Positions 1 through 8,546 are shown, numbered from the stretch's first letter. The stretch is 64,000 bases of DNA from Methylobacterium sp. E-066 (GCF_022829635.1 NZ_JAKSYO010000172.1:62001-126000), one strand, 5' to 3'. Notes: generated by a model from the letters alone, not told the origin. Numbers and translations: made by a program.

Positions 1-341
1 CGCGGGATATCGACGAGGGTCTGTTCGCGTACGACTATGCCTCGGCGCATCAGCTGGGCGCCGAGCACGCCCCGTATTGCTTCATCTCCGGCCACCTGTT
101 CCCGACCGATTCGACGCGGCTCTACGAAGAGCTGCGTCTGCCGGTCTGGATGGTCCACGGACGCCGCGGCGACTTCGTCGATTACCGGCTGGCGCCCCGG
201 GTCGCCGGACGGCCGAACTGGCGCGTGGTCAGCCTGCCGACCGGCGCCTTCCCGCATTTCGAGCGGCTCGACGATGTCACCGCCGATTACGACGCCTTCC
301 TGACGGATCTCACCTGGGCTCCGCCTCGGCCACCGGCGTGA
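1..341 (+). CDS. alpha/beta hydrolase, C-terminal part (5' end outside window)
   Basis: Open from the window edge (first full codon at position 3) to a TGA at 339-341, giving 112 residues. The fragment contains LPVWMVHGRRGDFVDY and later GAFPHFER. This matches the last third of alpha/beta hydrolases, where a strand and VHG motif precede the acidic residue (here probably the Asp of GDFVDY) and the catalytic His follows (here PHFE). The substrate cannot be told from this part. Its last 32 bases overlap the end of the next gene, which runs the other way. Confidence 0.6.
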   Translation, partial: RDIDEGLFAYDYASAHQLGAEHAPYCFISGHLFPTDSTRLYEELRLPVWMVHGRRGDFVDYRLAPRVAGRPNWRVVSLPTGAFPHFERLDDVTADYDAFLTDLTWAPPRPPA

Positions 342-1044
342 TGCGGTAGCGCAGCCAGACGACGCCGCCCGACAACGTCTCGCAGGACGTCAGATCCAGC
401 TTGCAGCGGCCGCCCATGGAATCGGCCTCCTCCCCGGCGAAATCGAACAGGGCCGGCGTGCCGGACACGCCGTCGACCGCCGGCGCGAGCAGCAGGCTGA
501 GTTCGTCGATCACGCCGGCTTTCAGCATCGAGCCGTTGATGTGGCCACCACCTTCGACCAAGAGCCGCTCGATCCCGAACAGCGCCCGCAGCTTGGTCAC
601 CGCCAGCGCAAAATCGACCGTTGTCTCGCCGGCGAACAGGTAGGATTGGCCGCCGGCCCGCAGCGTCCTCAGGTGCGCGTCCGGCACGGATTCGGTCAGC
701 ACGACCACGATGTGGTCGCCCTCGATCTCGTTCCGGGCGCCCCAATCCAGGCGGCCCCGGGCGTCGAGGGCCACGGCGTAGCTGGACGCCCCGCCCTTCG
801 CGACGTGATCGTCCCGGGGGATCGGACTCGTGTCGTCGAGGACCGGTTCGGGCAAGGGATCGGCGCTGTCGGCGTAGCCCTGCATGGTTACCCGCCCGCA
901 GATCCAGGCATCGCCATTCAATTCGCCGTGGACGCGTTCGTAATGGCTGTCGGCGTCGAGGGTCTTCCAGCGGCGGGACTTGATCCGACCGTCCACCGAG
1001 GTGGTCATGTGACAGATGACGTAAGGGCGTTGCGCGTCGGCCAT
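310..1044 (-). CDS. RibD C-terminal domain / dihydrofolate reductase-like reductase
   Basis: 244 residues, ATG start. The N-terminal motif PYVICHMTTSVDGRI and the later LLVEGGGHINGSML are the two hallmarks of the RibD-C fold: the NADPH/substrate pocket and the glycine-rich turn. RibD proper has an N-terminal deaminase domain, which is absent, so this is a stand-alone reductase of the kind annotated as pyrimidine reductase family or dihydrofolate reductase family protein. It is probably cytoplasmic and NADPH-dependent; a role in riboflavin synthesis is not implied. It converges on the hydrolase upstream and overlaps it by 32 bases. Confidence 0.8.
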   Translation of the reverse strand: MADAQRPYVICHMTTSVDGRIKSRRWKTLDADSHYERVHGELNGDAWICGRVTMQGYADSADPLPEPVLDDTSPIPRDDHVAKGGASSYAVALDARGRLDWGARNEIEGDHIVVVLTESVPDAHLRTLRAGGQSYLFAGETTVDFALAVTKLRALFGIERLLVEGGGHINGSMLKAGVIDELSLLLAPAVDGVSGTPALFDFAGEEADSMGGRCKLDLTSCETLSGGVVWLRYRITPVAEAEPR

Positions 1045-1127
1045 GTCGTGTTCCGGTCTTTAGACTCTGATCGAAACGATAGGGGCGAGAGGCCGCCCGA
1101 CAACGCGCCGCTCGGTTTTCCGGCGCG

Positions 1128-2174
1128 TCAACGAAGGCGCAGCAGGCGGCGCAGGCGATCGATGACGTTGGGGTTCAGTTCCCGCCGGACCCGGCTTTCC
1201 GCGAAGGCGTCGACCGAAAACCGGTCGGTCGGCACGCGCCGCAGGAACCGCTCGGCGATCTCGTAGACCACGAGGTCCGGCTTCACTGCGGCAACGTAGG
1301 CCCAGTCGATCTCGGCGGACCAGATCGCGTGGACCTCGCGAAAACTCTCGGCCAGCATCGCGGTGAGCCGCGGTCCCTGGTCGAAAACATAGGAATCGCC
1401 GAACAGCACGATGCGTCGGGGATCGGCGGCTTCGGGATTGCGCATCACGGCGCGCGATCCGACGAAGAACCCGCCCCGGCCGGCGACCCGGCCGGTCTCG
1501 CGCAGCTGCACCAGCGCGTTGGCCTCGCTGCGCTGGGCGCGCCGCGGGAAATCGTGGGCGAAGTAGGCCTCGTCCACGGGCGGTTTGAGCTTGCCGCCGA
1601 GGTCGAACACGAAGCGCTCGAGATGCCCGGTCGCCTCGACCACATGCGCGGCCGGGGCGATCCCGAGCGCGGCGCACAGCGCCCGGTATGCGGCGATGTA
1701 GCCGCGATGGTTCCAGTGCGTGTCGGTCTGCAGGTAGACCGGCCCTTCGGCCCGCGCCGCCTGCAGCGGCTCGTACAGGTCGAGCAATTCGGCTTGCGTT
1801 TCCGCCGCCAGGAGCCGTCCGAGCCGCGTGCCGGGCGGGTCGGTCAGGTTCGGGAACGGCCGGTCGAGCGTGTCGGCATGGATCGCGATCTTTTCCGGCA
1901 CGATGGCGTGGACGTAGGTCGCACCCAGCGCTTTCGCCCGGCGGACGCGGGCTTCAACCAGCCGCACCCAGCGGCGCAGCAGCCGACGGGTCGCCGCGGA
2001 CTCGGAGTACAGATCGACCAACTCGTTCTTGCGGCCGACCCAGAACAGCCAGCCGTCCCGCCCGACCGCGATACCCCGCGCGCCTGTCTGAGCCAAAGCC
2101 CCGCCATCTCCTGAACGCCTGTCGGCCGCGCCGACACATGCCGCCCGTCGGCGCGGGATACAAGCCGGAAACAT
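1128..2174 (-). CDS. AlgX/AlgJ-like SGNH hydrolase-type protein
   Basis: 348 residues from ATG 2174, the only ATG between the upstream stop at 2210 and the conserved GRDGWLFW motif (about residues 38-45). The motif YLQTDTHWNHRG puts Asp151 and His153 in the DxHW arrangement of the alginate acetylation proteins AlgJ/AlgX, and LFGDSY provides the nucleophile Ser261. That order, Asp-His before Ser, is characteristic of this permuted SGNH family, which moves acetyl groups onto exported polysaccharides. Oddly, no convincing signal peptide or membrane anchor is visible, although family members usually act in the periplasm, so the true start may be mis-set or the anchor lost. It lies 35 bases behind an auxin-efflux-type carrier on the same strand. 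Confidence 0.7.
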   Translation of the reverse strand: MFPACIPRRRAACVGAADRRSGDGGALAQTGARGIAVGRDGWLFWVGRKNELVDLYSESAATRRLLRRWVRLVEARVRRAKALGATYVHAIVPEKIAIHADTLDRPFPNLTDPPGTRLGRLLAAETQAELLDLYEPLQAARAEGPVYLQTDTHWNHRGYIAAYRALCAALGIAPAAHVVEATGHLERFVFDLGGKLKPPVDEAYFAHDFPRRAQRSEANALVQLRETGRVAGRGGFFVGSRAVMRNPEAADPRRIVLFGDSYVFDQGPRLTAMLAESFREVHAIWSAEIDWAYVAAVKPDLVVYEIAERFLRRVPTDRFSVDAFAESRVRRELNPNVIDRLRRLLRLR

Positions 2175-2209
2175 GGCCGATCGGCGACCACTCCAGCCAG
2201 ACGAGGCCC

Positions 2210-3151
2210 CTACGTGCCGTGGAGGAACACGCCCCAGCACAGGACGCTCAGCGTCGAGACCGCCGTCGAGAGCGCAACGATCAGGGAGGCCGCCGCCACG
2301 TCGCTGCGCAACTGCGCAGCGAAGACCACGACATTGCCCGCAACCGGCAGCAGGCCCAGCAGGCGCACCGTATTCAGGTTCTCTGTCGCGACCGGCGCTC
2401 CGACCAGAGCGAACAAGCCGATGACCGCCGCGATTGCGCCGACCGACGCGACGTGGCGCCAGATCACCAGGTTCAGCGTTCCCCGGATCGCGGCGGCGGT
2501 GAAGCGGACCTGACTGGCCCCCAGCCCGACCACCATCATGCCGCAGCCCGACATGAGCAGTGTCACCACCCGGAACGGCGCTTCCGAGCCGGCCGGCAGC
2601 AGGTCGCGCAGCCCGAGCGCCTGACCGGCGAGGCCCGCGCCGAAGGCATAGAGCGCCGGGGTGGTGGCGACCTTCCACAGGCTCGTGCGGACCGAGAACC
2701 GATCGCGCGCCACGCAGTAGAAGCCGACCGTGTTGCCGAAGATCAGCCCGCCGACATAGGCCATGACCAGGATCGGCAGGCTGTCGGGACCGAACAGGGC
2801 CAAGCCGGTTGGGACGCCGAACCAGCCGATATTGGTGTAGCTGAAGGCGCAGAACGCCAGACGTCGGGGAACATCGGACTTGCAGCGCGGCACGATCAGC
2901 ACCGCGCACAGAACCATGACCGTGCTGAAGGCCATCGACAAGACGACGTTGCCGATCGCCGCGCCAAAATCCAGCGCCAGGGCGTTCTTGAACACGACCA
3001 GCGGGATCAGGACGTACATCAGCAGGCTGGAGAGGTGCCGGATCCAGTCGCGACCCGACAGACGTCCGACACAGAACCCGGCTGCGATGGCGCCGTAGGC
3101 CGGCAGCATCCGCGACACGAGATCACTGGCCAAGTGCATGGCTGCGTACAT
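2210..3151 (-). CDS. AEC family (auxin efflux carrier / malonate-type) transporter
   Basis: 313 residues from ATG 3151; a TTG one codon earlier is a possible but weaker start. About ten hydrophobic segments are arranged as two halves. The N-terminal segment has LPAYGAIAAGFCVGRL, then MYVLIPLVVFKNAL, typical of the membrane transport family that includes bacterial malonate/dicarboxylate efflux carriers. It is an inner-membrane secondary carrier; the substrate is unknown. It is first in a two-gene unit with the SGNH protein. Minus-strand codons around 2815-2836 contain a 22-base stretch repeated in the pseudogene at 3724-3745. Confidence 0.8.
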   Translation of the reverse strand: MYAAMHLASDLVSRMLPAYGAIAAGFCVGRLSGRDWIRHLSSLLMYVLIPLVVFKNALALDFGAAIGNVVLSMAFSTVMVLCAVLIVPRCKSDVPRRLAFCAFSYTNIGWFGVPTGLALFGPDSLPILVMAYVGGLIFGNTVGFYCVARDRFSVRTSLWKVATTPALYAFGAGLAGQALGLRDLLPAGSEAPFRVVTLLMSGCGMMVVGLGASQVRFTAAAIRGTLNLVIWRHVASVGAIAAVIGLFALVGAPVATENLNTVRLLGLLPVAGNVVVFAAQLRSDVAAASLIVALSTAVSTLSVLCWGVFLHGT

Positions 3152-3717
3152 CAATTGTCATCCATCATAAATGAGTTGTTTGACCGATTTATTTTCTGTT
3201 TCACAGATGATATGAAGATTTAAAGGCTGATTGATCTCGGTATATAGGGTGGAATACAATTCCGAGCCAGGGATATCCCTATCTCTTCCCTCATCCTGAG
3301 GTGCCGAAGCGAAGCGGAGGCCTCGAAGGAGCCCTCCAGATGCCTCAACGATACCTGGAGGGCTCCTTCGAGGCCAAGCGATCTTCGATCGCCCGGCACC
3401 TCAGGATGAGGGAAAAGATTGAGATAATCGCGACGTGTCAGCGTGATTTTATCAAAGTCATGATGATAGGTAATCTCTTAATAAAGAAAATTACTGATGC
3501 ACTTGAAGATAAGAACCATCTCATCATTCAGGTACCTAGCTTATTTGCATCCAGAACCAAAACATGTCCATCGAGATCAAGCCTGGTCATGCGAAGTGCC
3601 GGTCCGCGACGTTGGCGGCCGCATCGAAAGAACCGTAGAGCACCCGGACATGCGAACTGAAGATCCACTATCGCGGCTCGGGACCGAGCCACTTCTCGCC
3701 GCGCTCTGAGGTTCGCG
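3152..3717. other. gene-poor, AT-rich gap with one inverted repeat
   Basis: No intact gene is visible. The stretch 3155-3290 and again 3413-3560 is conspicuously AT-rich compared with the rest of the window, with runs such as tttattttctgtttc, which suggests a promoter-bearing or foreign segment. One long inverted repeat fills 3288-3412. At 3596-3712 the minus strand reads in one frame like a coding remnant (GEKWLGPEPR, then a stop, then a tail ending in DRHFA) that I cannot assign. Confidence 0.5.
3288..3412. repeat. inverted repeat, family A copy 1
   Basis: The outer arms, cctcatcctgaggtgcc and its complement, close at 3288-3305 and 3395-3412. Inside, ggcctcgaaggagccctccag pairs with its exact complement across a short loop (atgcctcaacgatac). 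The whole unit could fold into one long cruciform or hairpin. Related copies lie at 4305, 37395, 43383 and 51168. The right-hand interior (agcgatcttcgatcgccc) is shared with the copy at 51168 but not with those at 4305 and 43383. Confidence 0.9.
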
Positions 3718-4191
3718 ATGGCGCGCCGAACCAGCCGATATTGGTTCGGCTACATGGTCGTGCCGCGGGCGATCCGCGCGCGCATGCGCAGCCTGCGGGC
3801 CGATACCGGGCGGGGCAACAGCACCCTGGACCAGGACATCCTGTCCCGGTTCATCGCCGAGGGCCATTTCGCTCAGCACATCCGCCGCATGGAGCGGGTC
3901 TACAAGGACAAGTGCGCCCGGAGCCTGGAGGCGATCCGACAGGGCTATGGCAGTCCGCTCCGCGTGCTCGGCGCGCATGGCGGGTTCCATTTCTTCCTGC
4001 GGCTGCCCGATGGGCTGGACGCCGCGCGTTTCGAGTAAAGCTGCCGCCAGAACAGCCTAACGCTGCAAACCGCCGCCCTGCATGGCGCGGAAAAGCGCGA
4101 AACCGGGATCGTGGTGGGGTATTCGTCGCTGACATCCGAGACGATCGATCGGGCCGGCACGCTGCTCGGCCGGCTCCTGCGTGGCGGTTGA
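3712..4191 (+). pseudogene. remnant of a MocR/PdxR-type GntR-aminotransferase regulator (C-terminal part)
   Basis: The plus strand reads GYMVVPRAIRARM, then LDQDILSRFIAEGHFAQHIR and GGFHFFLRLPDGLDAARFE. This is the usual C-terminal half of MocR-type regulators, whose aminotransferase-fold domain binds pyridoxal phosphate. A TAA at 4036-4038 interrupts it. The same frame then continues to VGYSSLTSETIDRAG and ends in TGA at 4189-4191, as real family members do. The winged-helix domain and most of the aminotransferase domain, including the PLP lysine, are missing. The text just before GYMVVP is scrambled, and 22 bases of it match the carrier gene at 2815-2836. This is a truncated, decayed gene. 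Confidence 0.75.
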
Positions 4192-4304
4192 GGCCACGGG
4201 CGGCCCCGCGTGGTGGACCGGCCCGGCCCCGATCCTCTAAGAGCCTGTTTGACCGCACGCTCGCAGTCGAATGATGGTTCTGCCGATGGAGATCCCAATC
4301 TCTC

Positions 4305-4417
4305 CCCTCATCCTGAGGTACTGTGGAGCAGCCTCGAAGGAGCCCTCCAGGGATCGCGCGGCTGGCTGGAGGGCTCCTTCGAGGCCTCCGCTTCGCTCCG
4401 TCGCCTCAGGATGAGGG
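4305..4417. repeat. inverted repeat, family A copy 2
   Basis: Outer arms ccctcatcctgagg / cctcaggatgaggg, with inner arms cctcgaaggagccctccag / ctggagggctccttcgagg around a short loop (ggatcgcgcggctgg). The right half is base-for-base the same as in the copy at 43383. It occupies most of the 303-base gap between the MocR remnant and the GlcG-family gene; I see no gene in the rest of that gap. Confidence 0.9.
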
Positions 4418-4494
4418 CGAGGATGGGAAAGACCGGTCAAACAAGCTCTAAGTGTGAACCCGCCGCCCGGAGCGGCGACAGCCCGTGGAATCCG

Positions 4495-4932
4495 ATGATC
4501 GACCTGACGCTCGAGGCCGCCCGCAGCATCGTGGACACCGCCCTGCGCGAAGCCCGGACCCGCAGCCTGAAGCCGATGGCCGTCGTGGTCTACGATGCCC
4601 GGGGCGCGCTCAAATCCGTCGCCGTCGAGGATGGCACGTCGCTCCGCCGGGCCGAGATCGCCAGCGGCAAGGCCAACGGCGCCCTGGCTCTGGGCCTCGG
4701 CTCCCGAGCGATCCATGCCCGCGCCGAGGCGCAGCCCTATTTCGTAGCGGCGGTGAGCCATGTCGCCGGCCCGGCCGCGCTGGTGCCGGTGGCGGGTGGC
4801 GTGCTGATCCGCTCCCAGGAAGGACGGCTGCTTGGCGCGGTCGGCATCTCCGGCGACACCTCCGACAACGACGAGATCTGCGCGGTGGCGGGCATCGAAG
4901 CCGCCGGCTTGGCGGCCGAGACCGGCGCCTGA
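4495..4932 (+). CDS. GlcG/HbpS family (DUF336) heme-binding-like protein
   Basis: 145 residues from ATG 4495, the first start after the repeat. The family pattern is complete: LTLEAARSIVDTALREAR at the N-terminus, VVVYDARGALKSV, RRAEIASGKANGAL, then PVAGGVLI and GAVGISGDTSDNDE towards the end. Members are small cytoplasmic or secreted proteins found next to glycolate or other oxidation operons; some bind heme, but most have no known function. The gene ends two bases before the ATG of the peptide-type binding protein, so it is probably first in that operon. Confidence 0.85.
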   Translation: MIDLTLEAARSIVDTALREARTRSLKPMAVVVYDARGALKSVAVEDGTSLRRAEIASGKANGALALGLGSRAIHARAEAQPYFVAAVSHVAGPAALVPVAGGVLIRSQEGRLLGAVGISGDTSDNDEICAVAGIEAAGLAAETGA

Positions 4933-4934
4933 GC

Positions 4935-6524
4935 ATGGCGATCCGTCGGCGCGCCTGGCTGGCCGGCGCCGCCGCCCTCGCGGTCGCGCGGCCCGCCCGA
5001 GCCGCCGAGCCCGTGCTCTACCGGCGCGGCAACGATGCGGACCCGGAGACGCTCGACCCGCACCGTTCCTCCTCGGTGGCGGAAGCGCATATCCTGCGCG
5101 ACCTGTTCGACGGCCTCCTGACCTACGACAATCACGGCACCATCATCCCGGGCGCCGCCCGAGCCTGGACTGTCTCCGAGGACGGCCTGACCTTCCGCTT
5201 CGACCTGCGCCCGGACGGCAAGTGGTCGAACGGCGATCCGGTGACCGCGGAGGATTTCGTCTACGCGTTCCGCCGGATGCTCGCCCCGGCCACGGGGGCG
5301 AAATACGCCGAGATCCTTTCGCCGATCCGCGGAGCGGCGGCGGTCAACCGCGGCGAGATCGCCGGCGATGCCCTCGGGGTGACTGCGGAGGGGCCGCTCA
5401 AGCTCGCGATCATCCTCGAACAGCCGACGCCCTACTTCCTCGAATTGCTGACCCACCAGACCGCCCTGCCGGTGCACCGGGCCTCGGTGGAGCGCTACGG
5501 CGACTCCTTCACCCGCCCGGGCAACTTCGTGACCAACGGCCCCTACCGGCTGATCGACCGGGTGCCGGGCGGCGCGATCACCCTGGAGGTCAATCCGCAC
5601 CATCCCGAGGCCGCAGCGACCGCGATCCGCCGCGTCGCCTTCCTGCCGATGTCGGACATGTCGGCCGCCGTCCGCCGCTACGCCGCCGGGGAACTCGACT
5701 CCCTGTCCGAGCTGCCGGTCGACCAGATCGTCGACCTGCGCCGCCGCTTCGGCACGCAGGTGGTGCTCGGGCCCTCGCTCGGGCTCGAAGTCCTGGCGAT
5801 CAACACCCGCAAGGCGCCGTTCTCGGACCGGCGCGTCCGCCAGGCCCTGTCCCTGCTGATCGACCGCGAATACCTCGCCGACGGGCTCTACGGCGGCACC
5901 ATGAGCCCGGCCTATTCTATCTGCCCGCCGGGCATCGACAATTACCGCACGCCCCCCGAGACGGCGGGGCGGCAGGGCCTGCCGATCGATCACGAGGCCG
6001 AGGCGCGCCGCCTGCTGGCCGAGGCGGGCTTCGGCCCAAGCCGGCCGCTCACCGTGGAGTACCGGTTCAACGTCAGCGACAACAACCGCAACACCGCCGT
6101 GGCGGTGGCTGAGATGTGGCGCGATCTCGGGATCGAGACCCGGTTCGTCTACACCGACGCCAAGACCCATTTCGCCTATCTGCGCGACGGCGGGTCCTTC
6201 GACGTCGCTCGCTATGCCTGGATCGCCGATTATTCCGACCCGCAGAATTTTCTGTTTTTGCTCCAGAGCGGCAATGACGGGCTGAACGCCGGCCGCTGGT
6301 CGGACGCGGCCTATGACGCGCTCCTGGCCAAGGCCGCCGCCGAGCGCGACCTCGCCCGCCGCGCCGACCTGCTCTACGAGGCCGAGGCCATCGCGTTGCG
6401 CGAGCTGCCCTGGATCCCGCTGATGCATTACCGCTCGAAGGCGCTGATCGCGCCGCGGCTGCACGGCTACATCCCGAACGTCCGCAACGCCGCGCCGACC
6501 CGCTTCCTGAGGCTCGACGCGTGA
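4935..6524 (+). CDS. peptide/oligopeptide-type ABC transporter substrate-binding protein
   Basis: 529 residues from ATG 4935. An N-terminal MAIRRRAWLAGAAAL leader ending at PARAAEP looks like a Tat or Sec signal. The mature part follows the family 5 solute-binding plan (DppA/OppA): GNDADPETLDPHRSS, then LTYDNHGTIIPGAARAW and FRFDLRPDGKWSNGDPVTAE. It should capture peptides or related compounds in the periplasm. It follows the GlcG-family gene directly and overlaps the GTG of the next permease by four bases. Confidence 0.9.
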   Translation: MAIRRRAWLAGAAALAVARPARAAEPVLYRRGNDADPETLDPHRSSSVAEAHILRDLFDGLLTYDNHGTIIPGAARAWTVSEDGLTFRFDLRPDGKWSNGDPVTAEDFVYAFRRMLAPATGAKYAEILSPIRGAAAVNRGEIAGDALGVTAEGPLKLAIILEQPTPYFLELLTHQTALPVHRASVERYGDSFTRPGNFVTNGPYRLIDRVPGGAITLEVNPHHPEAAATAIRRVAFLPMSDMSAAVRRYAAGELDSLSELPVDQIVDLRRRFGTQVVLGPSLGLEVLAINTRKAPFSDRRVRQALSLLIDREYLADGLYGGTMSPAYSICPPGIDNYRTPPETAGRQGLPIDHEAEARRLLAEAGFGPSRPLTVEYRFNVSDNNRNTAVAVAEMWRDLGIETRFVYTDAKTHFAYLRDGGSFDVARYAWIADYSDPQNFLFLLQSGNDGLNAGRWSDAAYDALLAKAAAERDLARRADLLYEAEAIALRELPWIPLMHYRSKALIAPRLHGYIPNVRNAAPTRFLRLDA

Positions 6525-7444
6525 TCCGCTTCATCCTGCGCCGCCTCGTCCAGTCGGTGCCGACGCTGTTCGCGGTGGTGGCCGTCAGCTTCTTCCTGAT
6601 GCGGCTCGCCCCCGGCGGCCCATTCGACCTGGAGCGCCCCCTGGCGCCGACCGCCATGGAGAACCTGCGCCGGGTCTACGGCCTGGACCAGCCGCTGATC
6701 GAGCAGTTCGGCCGCTACCTGACGGCCCTGGCGCGGGGCGATCTCGGGCCCTCCTTCTCGTTCCGCGACATGAGCGTCCTCGACCTGATCGCCCGGGGCC
6801 TGCCGGTCTCGGCGACGCTCGGCGCCCTGGCGCTGGCGCTGGCCGCCTGCCTCGGCATCGGGCTCGGGACCGTAGCGGCGCTCCGGCGCGGGGGCGCCCT
6901 CGACCGGATGCTCGGCCTCGGCGCGGCGCTGACCCTGTCGCTGCCGAGCTTCGTCGTGGCGCCGCTCCTGCAGATCGTCTTCGGGCTGAGCCTCCGCTGG
7001 CTGCCCTTGAGCGGTTGGGAGGGCGGCGCGCCGAGCCACCTGATCCTGCCGGTGATCACCCTGGCGCTGCCGCAAATCGGCGCCCTGGCCCGGCTGACGC
7101 GGGCCTCGCTCGGTGAAGTCCTGCGCACCCAGCCGGTGCGGACGATGCGCAGCCTCGGGCTGCCGCCCGCGCGCATCACCCGGCACGCCTTGCGCGGGGC
7201 GCTGTTGCCGGTGGTGGCCTATCTGGCGCCGCTGACGGCGGCCCTGCTCACGGGATCCGTGGTGGTCGAGACGATCTTCGGCCTGCCCGGGATCGGCCGC
7301 TACTTCGTCGAGGGGGCGCTCAACCGCGACTACACGCTGGTGATGGGCACCGTCCTGCTGGTGGCGGCCCTGGTGATCGTGCTCAACCTGATCGCCGACC
7401 TCGCCTGCGCCTGGCTCGACCCGCGCCTGCGGAGCGCCGCGTGA
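6521..7444 (+). CDS. peptide-type ABC transporter permease (DppB/OppB type)
   Basis: 307 residues, GTG start overlapping the preceding TGA (GTGA). The N-terminus MIRFILRRLVQSVPTLFAVV and about six membrane segments are standard for this family. The cytoplasmic coupling loop is around MRSLGLPPARITRHALRGAL, and GLPGIGRYFVEGALNRDY near the end is another family landmark. It forms half of an inner-membrane channel with the next gene, overlapping it by four bases. Confidence 0.92.
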   Translation: MIRFILRRLVQSVPTLFAVVAVSFFLMRLAPGGPFDLERPLAPTAMENLRRVYGLDQPLIEQFGRYLTALARGDLGPSFSFRDMSVLDLIARGLPVSATLGALALALAACLGIGLGTVAALRRGGALDRMLGLGAALTLSLPSFVVAPLLQIVFGLSLRWLPLSGWEGGAPSHLILPVITLALPQIGALARLTRASLGEVLRTQPVRTMRSLGLPPARITRHALRGALLPVVAYLAPLTAALLTGSVVVETIFGLPGIGRYFVEGALNRDYTLVMGTVLLVAALVIVLNLIADLACAWLDPRLRSAA

Positions 7445-8544
7445 GCGCCACCCGCGCCTTGGCCGGCCCGGTCGCCCGCACCCTGTCGCGTCTCGCCCGC
7501 GAGCGGGTGGCGATGGTCTCACTCGCCGTCCTGATCCTGATCGCGCTGGCCTGCCTGTTCGGGCCGGCGCTGACCGGGCACGATCCGACCCGGGCCTATC
7601 CGGACCTGCGCCAGCTCCCGGCCGGCCTGACGGCGCAGCCCGATCCCGACCATCTGCGCCCGGCTCTGGAACGCCTCGCCTTCCGCATGCGCGCACGCCT
7701 CGACGACGTGGCCCGCGACGGCGATGCGCTGCGCCTCACCCTCAGCGCCGAGGCCGGGGTGGATCGGCGCAGCCTCGTCTACCTGCCGCGCTCCGACCTG
7801 TTCGGCGAGCCGCACGTGATCGCCGACACGGAGGGCGGGAAGCGTCTGGTCGTGGCTGTGCCGCTTCGGCGCCTGTCCTTCCCGCTCGGCACTGATGTGC
7901 ATGGCCGCGACCTGCTCACCCGCTGCCTCGTCGCCGGACGGGTCTCGCTGCTGATCGGGCTCACCGCCACCCTGGTCGCCCTGCTCATCGGCGTCGGCTA
8001 CGGCGCGACGGCCGGCTTCATCGGCGGCGCCGTCGATGCCGTGATGATGCGGCTGGTGGACGTGCTCTACGCCCTGCCCTTCGTGTTCTTCGTCATCCTG
8101 CTGCTGGTGTTCTTCCGGGCGAGCCTGACGCTGATGCTGGTGGTGATCGGCGCGGTGGAATGGCTCGACATGGCTCGCATCGTCCGGGCGCAGACTCTGT
8201 CCCTGCGCGAACGCGATTTCGTCCGCGCCGCCCGCGCCCTCGGTCTCGGCACACCCCGGATCATCCTGCGCCACATCGTGCCGAACACTTTTGGGCCGGT
8301 GGTGGTGGCCGCCACCCTGCTGGTGCCGCAGGTGATCCTGCTGGAAAGTTTTTTGTCGTTCCTCGGGCTCGGCGTGCAGGAGCCGGACACGAGCTGGGGC
8401 GTGCTCATCGCCGAGGGCGCCCGGGCGATCGAGTCGGCGCCGCATATGCTGGCCGGCCCAGCCGCCTTCCTGATCACGACGCTGGTGGCCCTGACCTTGC
8501 TCGGCGATGGTCTCGCCGATGCCGTCGACCCCAGGGCCGACTAG
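7441..8544 (+). CDS. peptide-type ABC transporter permease (DppC/OppC type), long periplasmic loop
   Basis: 367 residues, GTG start inside the previous stop. Landmarks are SFPLGTDVHGRDLLTRCLVAG and the coupling loop RAARALGLGTPRIILRHIVPN. Typical DppC/OppC proteins have about 300 residues; the excess sits between the first two membrane segments (about residues 45-140) as a hydrophilic, probably periplasmic insert. The stop is two bases from the end of the opposing dehydrogenase gene, so the operon ends here with no ATPase subunits. They must come from elsewhere if the transporter works. Confidence 0.9.
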   Translation: MSATRALAGPVARTLSRLARERVAMVSLAVLILIALACLFGPALTGHDPTRAYPDLRQLPAGLTAQPDPDHLRPALERLAFRMRARLDDVARDGDALRLTLSAEAGVDRRSLVYLPRSDLFGEPHVIADTEGGKRLVVAVPLRRLSFPLGTDVHGRDLLTRCLVAGRVSLLIGLTATLVALLIGVGYGATAGFIGGAVDAVMMRLVDVLYALPFVFFVILLLVFFRASLTLMLVVIGAVEWLDMARIVRAQTLSLRERDFVRAARALGLGTPRIILRHIVPNTFGPVVVAATLLVPQVILLESFLSFLGLGVQEPDTSWGVLIAEGARAIESAPHMLAGPAAFLITTLVALTLLGDGLADAVDPRAD

Positions 8545-8546
8545 CC

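Noticed and set aside
1128..2909. 593-aa continuous minus-strand frame through the carrier gene
   Set aside because: Residues before position 2174 are the shadow of the AEC carrier in another frame and have high-GC low-information composition.
3288..3412. CRISPR-like array or tRNA-like folding for the family A repeats
   Set aside because: There is one unit per site without spacers, and no cloverleaf; it is a dispersed inverted repeat.
6467..7696. Long minus-strand open frame of 409 aa opposite the permeases
   Set aside because: Arg/Gln/Glu/Asp-rich composition typical of antisense frames in very GC-rich genes; the plus-strand permeases are certain.
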